From: Allorhodopirellula heiligendammensis
Lineage (GTDB): Bacteria; Planctomycetota; Planctomycetia; Pirellulales; Pirellulaceae
DNA length: 64,000 nt
NCBI RefSeq assembly: GCF_007860105.1
Contig: NZ_SJPU01000002.1
Location: 1,973,739-2,037,738, forward strand
Reading direction: 5' to 3'
Shown here: positions 53,418 through 63,088 of the stretch, piece by piece
Layout of the letters: every line of letters starts with the position of its first letter
Position numbering within the stretch: position 1 is the first letter of the stretch
Made by a program: the position numbers and the translations under genes
The notes under the pieces: generated by a model
The model's database searches: none
Told to the model about the DNA's origin: nothing
What the model saw: the letters and a program-made list of their open reading frames with translations, nothing else

Positions 53418-55091
53418 ATGCATCGATTGTTGCTTTTGATTGGGTGTTTGTTTTCTTCCTCCGTCACCGTGATTGCCGAGCAGCCCAATGTGCTGTTGAT
53501 TTGCGTGGACGACTTGAAGCCGACGCTGGGGTGTTACGGTGATGCGCACGCCGTCACTCCCAACATTGATCGCCTGGCTAGACGGGGGGTGCTGTTTCGC
53601 TCCGCGTATTGCAACCAAGCCGTCTGTTCGCCGAGCCGAAATTCGCTCATCACGGGTCTGCGTCCGCAGACGCTCGGGATTTACGATTTGCCTACCAATT
53701 TTCGCATCGCAGCACCCCACGTGACGACGCTGCCGCAACACTTCGTCAACCATGGCTACGAGGCTCAGGGACTGGGTAAAATTCTGCATGTCGGTCATGG
53801 GAATACCGATGACGCCAAATCGTGGAGTGTTCCGTTTTGGAGACCCAAGGCTCCGAGTTACGTGCTTGAGGAAAGCCTCGCTGGACTGAAAAAAGATAAG
53901 TCGGGCAAGGTTCGTGGTCCGGCAACGGAAGCGGCGGCTGTTTCCGACGAGACATACAGCGATGGAAAAATTGCCCGCGAAGCCGTGGCTCGATTGACCG
54001 TTGCCAGTCAAACGCCCGCGAAACCATTTTTCATCGCCGTTGGCTTTTTGAAACCGCACTTACCCTTCGTTGCACCGCAGCAGTATTGGGATCTGCACGA
54101 CCCGCAAACACTACCGATGCCGACCTTGCATCAGCCGCCGAAAGATGCTCCCAGTTACGCCCCGACTTCCTACGGCGAACTTCGTAACTATGCGGACATG
54201 TTCGGTCGTGATGCCAATGAGCAAGCGACAACTCGACATTTGATCCATGGATACTATGCAGCGACCAGCTACATGGACGCGCAGGTTGGCAAGGTATTGG
54301 ATGCCGTCGATGACTTGGGACTGGCAGAGAATACCATCATTGTGTTTTGGGGTGATCATGGTTGGCATTTAGGGGATCACGGGATGTGGTGCAAACATAC
54401 CAATTACGAGCAGGCCGCTCGCATTCCTGTGATCGTAGTGGCTCCCGGTGCTGTTCAAGCTGCCTCGACGCCGGCAATGATCGAGACGGTAGACATTTTC
54501 CCGACGCTGTGCGAACTCGCCGGGATCGACGCTCCTGATGAAGGCGACGGCGTCAGTTTTTCCCAGGTGCTAGACGATCCCGAATCCGATGCTCGCCCCT
54601 ATGTGACTCATGTTTATCCGCGCGGAAAGAGGCTGGGTCGAGCAATTCGAGATCCGCGATATCGCATGGTGGAGTGGAAAAACTTCTCGGAACCTTCGGC
54701 TGCGAGCGAGCAGGCGGAGGTTGAATACGAGCTTTACGACTACGTCGCTGATCCACAGGAAACACAGAACTTGGCCGCTCAGCGTCCCGAGATTCTCGCA
54801 TCGATGCAAGCAGAACTCGCGAAACAAGCCGTCCCGAAGCCGCAAGTGAAAGCACCCGCCAAGGCGGCTGCGAAGAAGGCTGGCAAGGCAACGGAGAAAG
54901 ACCGCAAACCCTTCGATCGAGACGCCGCCTTCAAAAAACGAGACAGCAACCACGATGGCTATCTCACTCTGACTGAATTCCTCAGCCCTCAGCCCAATGA
55001 TGAAGCCGCAGCGAAGAGATTTCCGAAGTTCGATAAAAACGAGGACGGGAAACTCTCAGCAGAAGAATACGTTCGCAACGGTAACGAATAG
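53418..55091 (+). CDS. Secreted iduronate-2-sulfatase-like sulfatase with EF-hand tail
   Basis: 557 residues from ATG 53418, where the signal peptide begins (MHRLLLLIGCLFSSSVTVIA). Metal motif NVLLICVDDLKPTLGCYGD; maturation motif VCSPSRNSLITG with Cys70. GHGNTDDAKSW, FWGDHGWHLGDHGMWCK and PYVTHVYPRGKRLG are typical of iduronate-2-sulfatase-like enzymes. A Lys/Ala-rich linker (about 475-510) leads to two EF-hand calcium loops, DSNHDGYLTLTEF and DKNEDGKLSAEEY, at the C terminus. The EF-hands suggest calcium-dependent folding or attachment. Its 3' end faces a PQQ-propeller gene that also carries EF-hands. Confidence 0.93.
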   Translation: MHRLLLLIGCLFSSSVTVIAEQPNVLLICVDDLKPTLGCYGDAHAVTPNIDRLARRGVLFRSAYCNQAVCSPSRNSLITGLRPQTLGIYDLPTNFRIAAPHVTTLPQHFVNHGYEAQGLGKILHVGHGNTDDAKSWSVPFWRPKAPSYVLEESLAGLKKDKSGKVRGPATEAAAVSDETYSDGKIAREAVARLTVASQTPAKPFFIAVGFLKPHLPFVAPQQYWDLHDPQTLPMPTLHQPPKDAPSYAPTSYGELRNYADMFGRDANEQATTRHLIHGYYAATSYMDAQVGKVLDAVDDLGLAENTIIVFWGDHGWHLGDHGMWCKHTNYEQAARIPVIVVAPGAVQAASTPAMIETVDIFPTLCELAGIDAPDEGDGVSFSQVLDDPESDARPYVTHVYPRGKRLGRAIRDPRYRMVEWKNFSEPSAASEQAEVEYELYDYVADPQETQNLAAQRPEILASMQAELAKQAVPKPQVKAPAKAAAKKAGKATEKDRKPFDRDAAFKKRDSNHDGYLTLTEFLSPQPNDEAAAKRFPKFDKNEDGKLSAEEYVRNGNE

Positions 55092-55151
55092 CCGGGCGAT
55101 CAGCCGTCGGCTAGGTCTCGTCACCCACCAGGTTTGTAGCGGCATTTCACT

Positions 55152-55190
55152 CACCGGCCCCGTGACTGTCTAACCAGTCGGCGGCCGGTG
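55152..55190. terminator. Hairpin between convergent sulfatase 4 and PQQ genes
   Basis: CACCGGCC (55152-55159) pairs with GGCCGGTG (55183-55190), and the inner GACTG/CAGTC adds 5 bp, with a mismatched spacer and a 6-base loop. It lies 60 bases after the sulfatase stop. No T-run. Confidence 0.5.
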
Positions 55191-55252
55191 TCGACTGCTT
55201 GGCATTGGGAACTGGCGAGCCTAATTGCCCCAGCTTCCATCGAAGGTTCGCC

Positions 55253-57025
55253 TTAGGCATCAGTGACAATACCTTCGTCCAACTCAGGTCGTTGGGGGCG
55301 TTGCGGCCGATTCTCGTCACGTTGGTCACCACCACGGCCACCGCCTCCTCCACGCCCACCAAAGCCCGGTCCACCGCCTCTTGGGCCACCACCTCCTGGG
55401 CCGCGCATGCTCTGCATACCTTTCTGAAACTCCTCCAGCGACACGGAACCATCTTTGTCTTCGTCCCATTCCTGGGCGCGTGCTTGAAACGGGCCTTCCA
55501 ATTCCGCGGCCGTCAACTTTCCATCTTGATTGGCATCCATTCGATTGAAGAAGGTTTGCGGATCAAATCCACGTCCGCCACCTCCCTCGCGTCCTCCTCG
55601 GTCTCCCCGTCCGCCACCACCTGGACCACCTCCGCCTGGTCCGCCGCGGCGATCGCCGGCTTGCGCATCCTCGCTGGATCGACCCGCAACTTCGGTTTTT
55701 GCTGGTTCGGCTGATTCATCAAATGGACCATCGACGATGCAATACAGAGTCTTGTCGGATCGAACGTAAAGCTTACCGTTGCTCAATGCGGGGGTTCCAC
55801 TGAATGATTCGGCGTCATTGGTGGTCTGATTGACGGCAATCTGTTTCATGTCGTCGTGAACATCGAACACGAACATGTCGCCATTGCCCTTGAGGTAATA
55901 GAGCTTGCCATCGGCGATGATAGGTGACGCGTAATCCGAACCACCGCGTCGCCCGCTGCCTCCAGACAATCGAACGCGATCGGATTGCTCGCCCGATTTG
56001 GTTGCGGTGCGTGAGAGCACGTCGCTCGCCACAGAATAGATATGCCCTTGGTAGGCCACCGGGGTGGCGAATCGTCCGGCGTCGCGGCCCGTCCATGCGA
56101 CGTGAGAATCAGAGACATCTCCTTGGCCTCCCGGCCGCACGGCAATCGAACCACTGCCGCGTCCGCCAACGACGACGATCAATCCATCATTCACGATTGC
56201 GCTGGTGTTCGCTTGATCGGTTTCCCCCGACTGGCAATACCATCGCAACTTTCCGTTGCTAGGATTCAGTCCCCACACTTCACCTGCCACGCCCACGACG
56301 AGCTCTTCAGTGCCATCGCTCGTTTCCGCCAACGCAGGGGTACCCCACAAATTATCGAGGCCCTTGGCCTCCTGCCGCCAGACCTCTTTGCCGGTCGCTT
56401 TATCGAGGGCAACGAGTGCTTGGCTTTCTGCCGCCGCAGTTACGATCAGTTTGTCATCGAATAGGATTGGACTCGATGCTGACCCCCAGCGGTGTGAATC
56501 GGATTCCATCCCAAGCGATGTCTGCCATAATTTGTTGCCGTCGAAATCAAAAGCCAGTGCACCGGTTTTTCCGAAGAACACGAACACGTGCTCCCCGTCG
56601 GATACCGGTGAGCTCGAGGCATAACCGTGCGACGGCACGCCAGCTCCCGTGTAGGGATCTTCCGGTTGAGCTGCGTCAATCGTTTTTTCCCAGATCAATT
56701 CACCGGATTGGGCGTCGACGCACAGTAGATGCCGCTTGAGATCGTCGATGTCGCCAGGGTTACTTCGATCGAGCCCGTAACCGGAATAGCAGGTCACGAA
56801 AACTCGATCGCCCACGACGATGGGGCTCGATACCCCGGGTCCGGGGAGTGTGAGAGTCCACTTGACGTTTTGCGTCGGACTCCAGCGAACCGGAGCATCC
56901 TGAGAACCCTCTACGACACCTGATCCGTTGGGACCACGAAATCTTGACCAATCCTCTGCGTTGGCGATGGATGCACCAAGCAGGCCCGTCAGGAGGGCCG
57001 CCGACCAGTAATGCATGCGTTTCAT
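55253..57025 (-). CDS. Secreted PQQ-type beta-propeller protein with Gly-rich linker and EF-hands
   Basis: 590 residues. Signal peptide YWSAALLTGLLGASIANA, then a PQQ-like propeller of about 400 residues with WSRFRGPNGSGV, LLCVDAQSGELIWEKTID, ALVALDKATGKEVWRQ and LNPSNGKLRWYCQ as blades. A Gly/Arg-rich linker (GGPGGGGPGGGGRGDRGG) near 475 leads to two EF-hands, DANQDGKLTAAEL and DEDKDGSVSLEEF, and another Gly-rich end. The quinoprotein cofactor residues are not obvious, so this may be a non-enzymatic binding propeller. Such genes are abundant in planctomycetes. Confidence 0.88.
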   Translation of the reverse strand: MKRMHYWSAALLTGLLGASIANAEDWSRFRGPNGSGVVEGSQDAPVRWSPTQNVKWTLTLPGPGVSSPIVVGDRVFVTCYSGYGLDRSNPGDIDDLKRHLLCVDAQSGELIWEKTIDAAQPEDPYTGAGVPSHGYASSSPVSDGEHVFVFFGKTGALAFDFDGNKLWQTSLGMESDSHRWGSASSPILFDDKLIVTAAAESQALVALDKATGKEVWRQEAKGLDNLWGTPALAETSDGTEELVVGVAGEVWGLNPSNGKLRWYCQSGETDQANTSAIVNDGLIVVVGGRGSGSIAVRPGGQGDVSDSHVAWTGRDAGRFATPVAYQGHIYSVASDVLSRTATKSGEQSDRVRLSGGSGRRGGSDYASPIIADGKLYYLKGNGDMFVFDVHDDMKQIAVNQTTNDAESFSGTPALSNGKLYVRSDKTLYCIVDGPFDESAEPAKTEVAGRSSEDAQAGDRRGGPGGGGPGGGGRGDRGGREGGGGRGFDPQTFFNRMDANQDGKLTAAELEGPFQARAQEWDEDKDGSVSLEEFQKGMQSMRGPGGGGPRGGGPGFGGRGGGGGRGGDQRDENRPQRPQRPELDEGIVTDA

Positions 57026-57078
57026 CTGAAGTCCTTGGGGTGTTTACTAGACCTAGTTCATTGATAAGGAACCGTTCA

Positions 57079-58404
57079 TTACGGCGATGATACTGGATGG
57101 TCGTCGACCGCGTGCGTGTTTTGCTTTTTTAGCGACGTTGACAGACCGTAGCCAATCGCACCGAGCCCGAACGTGAGGACTGTCCCCGCAATCTGCCATG
57201 GATCATTGATCGTGAGGATTGCCGCAGCGATCAACGTGCAGGCGATATACAGAAGGGGCAACCAATGCACCGGATGCCAAATTGCCTGCGTGCGGACCGA
57301 GGGCAGTAGCAGCGTGCAAACCGAGCATGCGGCACAAATCGACAGCGTTAAACCTAAATATGATAGTAGGCCCTGAAGATCGGAAGCCAAAACCAAACAA
57401 ACAGCGAGCACTATTTGAATGCAGGTGGCTGCAAGCGGGCTCTCGCCCTGAAACCGCAAGCCTCCGGGCAGTAAGCCATCATCGGCCATCTTCGCATAGA
57501 CCCGTGGTGCGGCCATCATCATGCTGAACACGGATGTCAGCAGGCATGCCACGATCGTCAGACGCACAAACGTCTCGAACTTAGCGCCACCGAGTGACCT
57601 CGCGGCGATTGCGGCCACGTCCGCCTGCCCCACGATATCCTCTGCCGGTGGGATGTAAACAAAGATGGCATTCAGTAACACATACAACACAACGACCACC
57701 ACGGTTCCAGTGACCAAGGCCCGCGGCACAACGCGTCGCGCGTCGCGGACTTCATCGGCCACGTATACCGCGGCGTTGAATCCGGAATAGCTGAGCGAGA
57801 TCCAAACCAAACTCCCCGCCATGGCGGAGACCAGCGTCCACCCCGTCATCAATTCGTCGCCATGGACGAACTCAGGCGAAACATCGCCCGCATCCATGGC
57901 GAACGCGGCATACCCTAACACGGCGGCAAGTAGCACCAACTTCATGACGACCACCAAGTTCTGTACCCAGGCTCCGGCCCGCGGACGCCACCCGTGGATG
58001 GCACCGGCGGCGATGATTGCCGCGATCGCCCACGTCCCCTCCGGTAGCCAGTGAGGTCTTGACCATACGCCCATGACGTAGCTTTCAAACGCCGTAGCCG
58101 CAAAGGCGATCGCGCCTGAAAACCCAGCGATCAGTGACACCCAACCAGCAATGAAGCCCGCCAGCGGATGGACCTTTCTAGACAGGAAAAGATATTCGCC
58201 GCCGGAATGTGGCATTGCTCGCACCAGCATCGCATAACTGAACGCGCCTGCGATCGCGATCATGCCGCCAATCGCCCACGCCCACATCACCAGTCCGGGT
58301 GAACCCAGGTCGGCCAAAGCAAAGCCAGATGTCGTGAAAACTCCTGCACCAATCATGTTGGCGACGACGAGGAACGTGAGCGTCCAAAATCCGAAGTTTT
58401 TCAT
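57079..58404 (-). CDS. Amino-acid/polyamine permease (APC family)
   Basis: 441 residues with about 12 hydrophobic segments. The first helix has the APC unwound motif MIGAGVFTTSGF, followed by GLVMWAWAIGGMIAIAGAFSYAML and GEYLFLSRKVHPLAGFIAGW. A cytosolic loop reads YVADEVRDARRVVPRAL, typical of amino-acid transporters. The substrate is not deducible. It starts 282 bases from the divergent FAD oxidoreductase gene and ends 54 bases from the PQQ gene start, so the two could share a transcript. Confidence 0.9.
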   Translation of the reverse strand: MKNFGFWTLTFLVVANMIGAGVFTTSGFALADLGSPGLVMWAWAIGGMIAIAGAFSYAMLVRAMPHSGGEYLFLSRKVHPLAGFIAGWVSLIAGFSGAIAFAATAFESYVMGVWSRPHWLPEGTWAIAAIIAAGAIHGWRPRAGAWVQNLVVVMKLVLLAAVLGYAAFAMDAGDVSPEFVHGDELMTGWTLVSAMAGSLVWISLSYSGFNAAVYVADEVRDARRVVPRALVTGTVVVVVLYVLLNAIFVYIPPAEDIVGQADVAAIAARSLGGAKFETFVRLTIVACLLTSVFSMMMAAPRVYAKMADDGLLPGGLRFQGESPLAATCIQIVLAVCLVLASDLQGLLSYLGLTLSICAACSVCTLLLPSVRTQAIWHPVHWLPLLYIACTLIAAAILTINDPWQIAGTVLTFGLGAIGYGLSTSLKKQNTHAVDDHPVSSP

Positions 58405-58685
58405 ATTCCAAGTTGATCTGACGCGGTTCGGTTTGGGCCCGACGGGCAGGGATCACGAAGGGGCAAGTCGGAGGGCAGGTGAATTGTTGGCTCATGCTGC
58501 TGTCAGATGACACGCTCGCATGGAGCGGCAAGTCTATCCTACGTCGTCAACTCTTGTGAGACATTGCCAGGCCGATCAGCTCCCCATCCAGCGAGCCCAA
58601 ACGCAAATCGCCGAACGGAGTACAATGCGTGTTCCCTCAATAGTACCTTCGGTACGCGTCTACCTCACTACTCGATCCCCGCTCG

Positions 58686-60365
58686 ATGCCAATGTCGTCT
58701 CACCGCAATTACTACGTACTTCTCCTGGTCGTCATTTCGATCTTGGGCTCCTCAGTCGCCGCTCGCCGGGTCCACGCCGAGACCTACGACATTGTGATTT
58801 ATGGGGGAACGTCTGCTGCGATGACAGCTGCCGTGCAGGCCAAACGGATGAATCAGTCGGTGATCGTAGTGTCACCGGATCGTCACCTGGGGGGACTGAC
58901 CAGCGGCGGACTGGGATGGACCGATACCGGCAACAAGTACGTCATCGGTGGTTTGGCGAAGGAGTTTTACCAAGCGGTTTATCGTCACTACCAAGATGAC
59001 AAGTCATGGAATTTTCAGCAGCGTGAACAGTACGGTGACCGCGCCCAAGGACATCGGGCCACCGATGACGAGGATGCAACGATGTGGGTCTTCGAACCGC
59101 ATGTCGCCGAGCAGATCTTTGACGCGATGATGGTGGAGAATGAAATCCCCGTTGTTCGCGACGCGTGGTTGGACCGCGAATCGGGCGTTGTCGTGAAAGA
59201 CAGGAAAATCGTCTCGATCAAGATGCTCGACGGACAAACCTTCTCCGGACGACAGTTCATCGACGCTACCTATGAGGGGGACTTGATCGCTGCGGCGGGC
59301 GTGCAAACGACTACCGGTCGAGAATCGATCGCTGATTTCAACGAACCCCATGCTGGCGTCCAAACGGGCCGTCTGTTTCATCAACATCACTTCGACGTGC
59401 TCGATCGCCCAGTGGATCCGTATATCGTGCCAGGCGATCCGTCCAGCGGTGTGATCCCCCGGGTCAGCGCGGACCCACCGGGGGAATTCGGTAGTGGCGA
59501 CGATCGCATTCAAGCCTATTGCTTCCGTACGTGCTTCACCAACCACGATCCCAATCGCGTGCCGTTTCCGAAACCAGACGGCTACGATGCCGCTCAATAC
59601 GAAGTCTTGCTGCGATGTTTTGCCGCCGGATGGGAGGATGTTTTTGGAAAGTTTGATCCGCTGCCCAATTTCAAAACGGATACCAACAACCACGGACCCG
59701 TCAGTTTCGACAATATTGGCTACAACTACGACTACCCGGAAGCGAGTTACAAGCGCCGGGCGGAGATTATCCGCGAACACGAGACCTATCAAAAAGGAAT
59801 TCTCTACTTCATCGCGAATGACCCGCGAGTTCCCGAGTCGATCCAGAACAAGATGCAGCGGTGGGGACTGGCGAAAGATGAGTTCACTGACAACGGTAAC
59901 TGGCCGCATCAGATCTACGTCCGCGAAGCGCGAAGAATGGTCGGTCAATTCATCATGACCGAAAACCATCTACGCAAAAAGATTGAGACCCCCGAGTCGG
60001 TCGGCATGGGATCCTACAGCATCGATTCGCATAACACGCAGCGGTACATCACACCCGAGGGCACGGTGCAAAATGAAGGCGATATCGGCATCAGCACCAA
60101 CGGTCCGTACCAGATCGCAAGGGGGTGTTTGATGCCTCGCGCAGAACAGTGCGTCAACCTTACCGTTCCCGTTTGTGTTTCGTCCACACACATGGCCTTT
60201 GGTTCGATTCGAATGGAGCCCGTGTTCATGATTCTCGGGCAATCTGCCGCAACGCTCTCAGCATTGGCGAATCAATCCCAGACCGACGTCCAGGAAATAG
60301 GCTACGACGCGCTACGGGAGCGACTGCTCGATGACGGACAGATTTTGCAGAATCGACCGCGTTGA
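58686..60365 (+). CDS. Secreted FAD-dependent oxidoreductase
   Basis: 559 residues. N-terminal signal peptide (NYYVLLLVVISILGSSVAA), then the dinucleotide-binding motif DIVIYGGTSAAMTAAVQAKR and HLGGLTSGGLGWTD. It belongs to the large FAD-dependent oxidoreductase/xanthan-lyase-associated family common in planctomycetes and Bacteroidetes. RQFIDATYEGDLIAAAGV and SSTHMAFGSIRMEPVFMILGQSAATLSAL are conserved parts of that family. It probably acts on a carbohydrate or related metabolite in the periplasm. A start two codons later (ATG 58692) is possible. Confidence 0.88.
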   Translation: MPMSSHRNYYVLLLVVISILGSSVAARRVHAETYDIVIYGGTSAAMTAAVQAKRMNQSVIVVSPDRHLGGLTSGGLGWTDTGNKYVIGGLAKEFYQAVYRHYQDDKSWNFQQREQYGDRAQGHRATDDEDATMWVFEPHVAEQIFDAMMVENEIPVVRDAWLDRESGVVVKDRKIVSIKMLDGQTFSGRQFIDATYEGDLIAAAGVQTTTGRESIADFNEPHAGVQTGRLFHQHHFDVLDRPVDPYIVPGDPSSGVIPRVSADPPGEFGSGDDRIQAYCFRTCFTNHDPNRVPFPKPDGYDAAQYEVLLRCFAAGWEDVFGKFDPLPNFKTDTNNHGPVSFDNIGYNYDYPEASYKRRAEIIREHETYQKGILYFIANDPRVPESIQNKMQRWGLAKDEFTDNGNWPHQIYVREARRMVGQFIMTENHLRKKIETPESVGMGSYSIDSHNTQRYITPEGTVQNEGDIGISTNGPYQIARGCLMPRAEQCVNLTVPVCVSSTHMAFGSIRMEPVFMILGQSAATLSALANQSQTDVQEIGYDALRERLLDDGQILQNRPR

Positions 60366-60419
60366 TAGCAGACGCGACTCATCCCTGAAGGTCATTGCGA
60401 ACTCAACAGTGCTGCCGCA

Positions 60420-61760
60420 TCAAACGCGAGTCAATGTGGCGGTCACGACAACTGCACCGATGAGATATCCGATCACCGCCCACAGCGTGATCTTGCGAAA
60501 GTACCACAGAAAATCGATGTGCTCGAGCCCCATCGCCGCGACACCCGCGGCGGAGCCAATGATCAGGCAACTGCCACCCGTCCCGGCGCAATAGGCCAGT
60601 AACATCCAAAATGGATCGTTCATGGGCAGGTCGTACATCTCCATTCCGGCGGCCACCAACGGCACGTTGTCGACGACCGCTGACACCAGTCCAATCACGA
60701 CGGCCACGACGTCTCGGTTGGGCAGCACGCTGTCAAGCCACACCGCCGTCGATTGCAGCATCCCCGTGGCACCGAGAGATCCAACGGCCAACAAAATGCC
60801 AAGGAAAAACAGTATCGAAGACATGTCTACTCGCTTGAGCGCGGGCAGCACGCCGGTCGTTGAGCGGGTTTCTTCGCCGAGGGTGTGGCCGACTAATTCG
60901 GAGACGATCCATAGCACCGAGAGGCTCAGCATCATTCCCATATAGGGTGGCAGATGAGTGAAAGTCTTGAAGACAGGCACTCCCAGAAGTGCGATCAGCC
61001 CCAGAACCAAGAACAACCACTGATGCCAGGGGCGGATGTCGGGCCGAATTGAACGCTCTCTTTCGACCGGTGCCAAAGTGCCTGGCATCGTCAATGAGAA
61101 GCCGATTAATGGCACCAGCATGCATACCAGACTGCCCCAGAAAATCTCTTGCATGACTTCGACCGTTCCAATTTTATGCTGGATCCACAGCATTGTCGTC
61201 GTCACGTCGCCAATCACCGTCCACGCCCCGCCAGCATTCGCCGAGATCACGACCAAGCCCACGAATTTCCATCGATCGTCACGGTCATGAACCAGCTTTT
61301 TCAATAACGAGACCATCACAATCGTCGTCGTTAGGTTGTCCAGGACCGCCGACATAAAGAATGTCAAAATCGCGACGATCCACAGTAGCACGCGTTTGTT
61401 GGTCGTGCGGATACGGTCGGTGATCAAGGCGAACGACTCATGCGAATCGACTAGCTCGACGATCGTCATGGCCCCCATCAAGAAGAACAAGATGCTGGCG
61501 ATCTCGCCAGTCTGATGCAGGTGCTGAGCATCGATGGCGAAGTGCAATGGGACCTGCTCGATCCCTTCCGATTCGGCCTCCATGCGAAACCAATCTGGAA
61601 TCGTATCGGGCGTGATAAACGCCCCCACGTCCACCACGTATAAGGCCCAGCACACCACGCCAATGAACAAGGCGCTGGCGGCCTTGTTGATATGGATCTT
61701 GTGCTCCAAAGCAATCGCGAGGTAGCCGATCACGAAAACGACCAGAATCAGTGTGTGCAT
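60420..61760 (-). CDS. nhaD: Na+/H+ antiporter, NhaD family
   Basis: 446 residues from ATG 61760, with about 12 membrane helices in the ion-transporter (IT) superfamily fold. Typical regions: EIASILFFLMGAMTIVELVDSHESF, FFMSAVLDNLTTTIVMVSLL (discontinuous helix with Asp-Asn), VISANAGGAWTVIGDVTTTMLW and its mirror SAVVDNVPLVAAGMEMYDLP near the C terminus. It exports sodium in exchange for protons at alkaline pH, fitting a marine host. It is convergent with the FAD oxidoreductase gene (54-base gap). Confidence 0.92.
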   Translation of the reverse strand: MHTLILVVFVIGYLAIALEHKIHINKAASALFIGVVCWALYVVDVGAFITPDTIPDWFRMEAESEGIEQVPLHFAIDAQHLHQTGEIASILFFLMGAMTIVELVDSHESFALITDRIRTTNKRVLLWIVAILTFFMSAVLDNLTTTIVMVSLLKKLVHDRDDRWKFVGLVVISANAGGAWTVIGDVTTTMLWIQHKIGTVEVMQEIFWGSLVCMLVPLIGFSLTMPGTLAPVERERSIRPDIRPWHQWLFLVLGLIALLGVPVFKTFTHLPPYMGMMLSLSVLWIVSELVGHTLGEETRSTTGVLPALKRVDMSSILFFLGILLAVGSLGATGMLQSTAVWLDSVLPNRDVVAVVIGLVSAVVDNVPLVAAGMEMYDLPMNDPFWMLLAYCAGTGGSCLIIGSAAGVAAMGLEHIDFLWYFRKITLWAVIGYLIGAVVVTATLTRV

Positions 61761-62246
61761 CAAAGAACTTTGGTTGGAAAAATCGGAGCTGAATACTGTC
61801 AGGGGCCACTCGTCATTTCAAATGGAACGTGGGCCTCATTGCATTTCACGTACCCAACGGGTCCGGCAGCGGCCGCTTAACTCGCTATTGCCTGCGAAGG
61901 GGCTCTTGCTAGCCGTATCCATACTTTGGGGGATCGCAGCCTCTGGGCTTTCTGCAAACCCCTGCATCCTCCCTGCAGTTCACTGCAGGTTGTGCAAGTT
62001 TTGCTGGCGGTCGAAGTCTGCGAATCAGTCTGCCGTTTTCTAACTCAGTGTCGGAACCAGGAGACGCCTTCGACCAGCAGCTGCTGGAGCGCGTGACAAT
62101 GCGCGGAAAGATTAGCGAGCACCGCTGATGATGGGCAAGTTCAGGCGGGCCCAGCATGCCCGCGAGGGAAAAGATGCCCTCCTCCGGTCTGCGCGTGGGG
62201 CAAGTTCCCGTCCGCTAGGATGCGCCTCCATCTTCCTCGCTCATCG
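61761..62246. other. Intergenic with palindromes, no gene
   Basis: 486 bases between the NhaD start and the metallo-hydrolase stop. It holds a perfect hairpin CCTGCAG-TTCA-CTGCAGG at 61972-61989 and a perfect 14-bp palindrome CCAGCAGCTGCTGG at 62074-62087. No convincing small gene was found. Confidence 0.5.
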
Positions 62247-63086
62247 TCACGATGTCGGGTCGATGTTCAATCGCAATCCATCGTATGCCAACTCGATTCC
62301 AGCAGGCAGTTGAGCGTCGACCTTGGCATGGTCGATGTCGTGACAAAGATGCGTTAAGAACGCGCGTTTCGGGCTGATCTCGCGGATCACTTCAATCGCT
62401 TCGTCGACTGAGAAATGAGTCGGGTGAGGGCGAAAACGCAGCGCGTCAATGACGAGCGTTTCGACGCCCCGCAATCGCTCGATCGACTCAGCGGGGATAG
62501 CGTTGGTATCGGTGCAGTAGGCGAAATTCCCGATCCGGAAACCAAGCACATTGAAATAGGGACCGTGCACCATTGGGATGGGGACGACCTCCACACCGAG
62601 TACGTTGAACGGATCGTGCGTGATCCGGACGAATTCCAGTTGAGGTGTCGAGCCGGGGTGTGTTGGTGCGCGGTCGCTGAAGGCGTAGTCATAGACGCGT
62701 CGGATACGCGCCTCGACATGACTTTCGCAATAGAGCGGCATGGCGTGGCCGAGCTGAAAAGGAAACAGCCGCAGGTCGTCGAGACCGTATAGATGGTCAA
62801 CGTGCTCGTGAGTAAACAGCACCGCATGGATGAGCGAGATGTCCTCGCGTAGCAACTGCGTCCGCAGATCGGGCGGCGTATCAATCAACAAATTGCTATG
62901 TTTGAATCGCACCACGATCGCGCACCGGGTGCGCTGATTGCGAGGATCTGTACTCGTACAGACATCACATCGACATCCCAGCGCGGGGACGCCCACACTC
63001 GTGCCCGTACCCAAAAAAATAACCTCTGCCGAATTTGCGTCCGCAGGCGGAGGGGGAAGCTCGTTAGGGGGCAGCGCGGTATTCAT
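62247..63086 (-). CDS. PhnP-like metallo-beta-lactamase-fold phosphodiesterase
   Basis: 279 residues from ATG 63086; a GTG at 63095 is possible. EVIFLGTGTSVGVPALGCRCDVC gives the PhnP-type N terminus with the Cys zinc site, in part shown as GTSVGVPALGCRCDVC. The dizinc motif is FTHEHVDHLYGLDDLR; later metal residues are in PIPMVHGPYF and LTHLCHDIDH. The family hydrolyses cyclic phosphodiesters. No other C-P lyase gene is adjacent, so a housekeeping role is likely. The ATG lies 2 bases after the stop of the upstream secreted protein gene, implying co-transcription. Confidence 0.9.
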   Translation of the reverse strand: MNTALPPNELPPPPADANSAEVIFLGTGTSVGVPALGCRCDVCTSTDPRNQRTRCAIVVRFKHSNLLIDTPPDLRTQLLREDISLIHAVLFTHEHVDHLYGLDDLRLFPFQLGHAMPLYCESHVEARIRRVYDYAFSDRAPTHPGSTPQLEFVRITHDPFNVLGVEVVPIPMVHGPYFNVLGFRIGNFAYCTDTNAIPAESIERLRGVETLVIDALRFRPHPTHFSVDEAIEVIREISPKRAFLTHLCHDIDHAKVDAQLPAGIELAYDGLRLNIDPTS

Positions 63087-63088
63087 GC

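Noticed and set aside
59004-59969. 321-codon minus-strand ORF inside the FAD oxidoreductase gene
   Set aside because: Antisense shadow of a well-supported coding frame; composition follows the sense codons.
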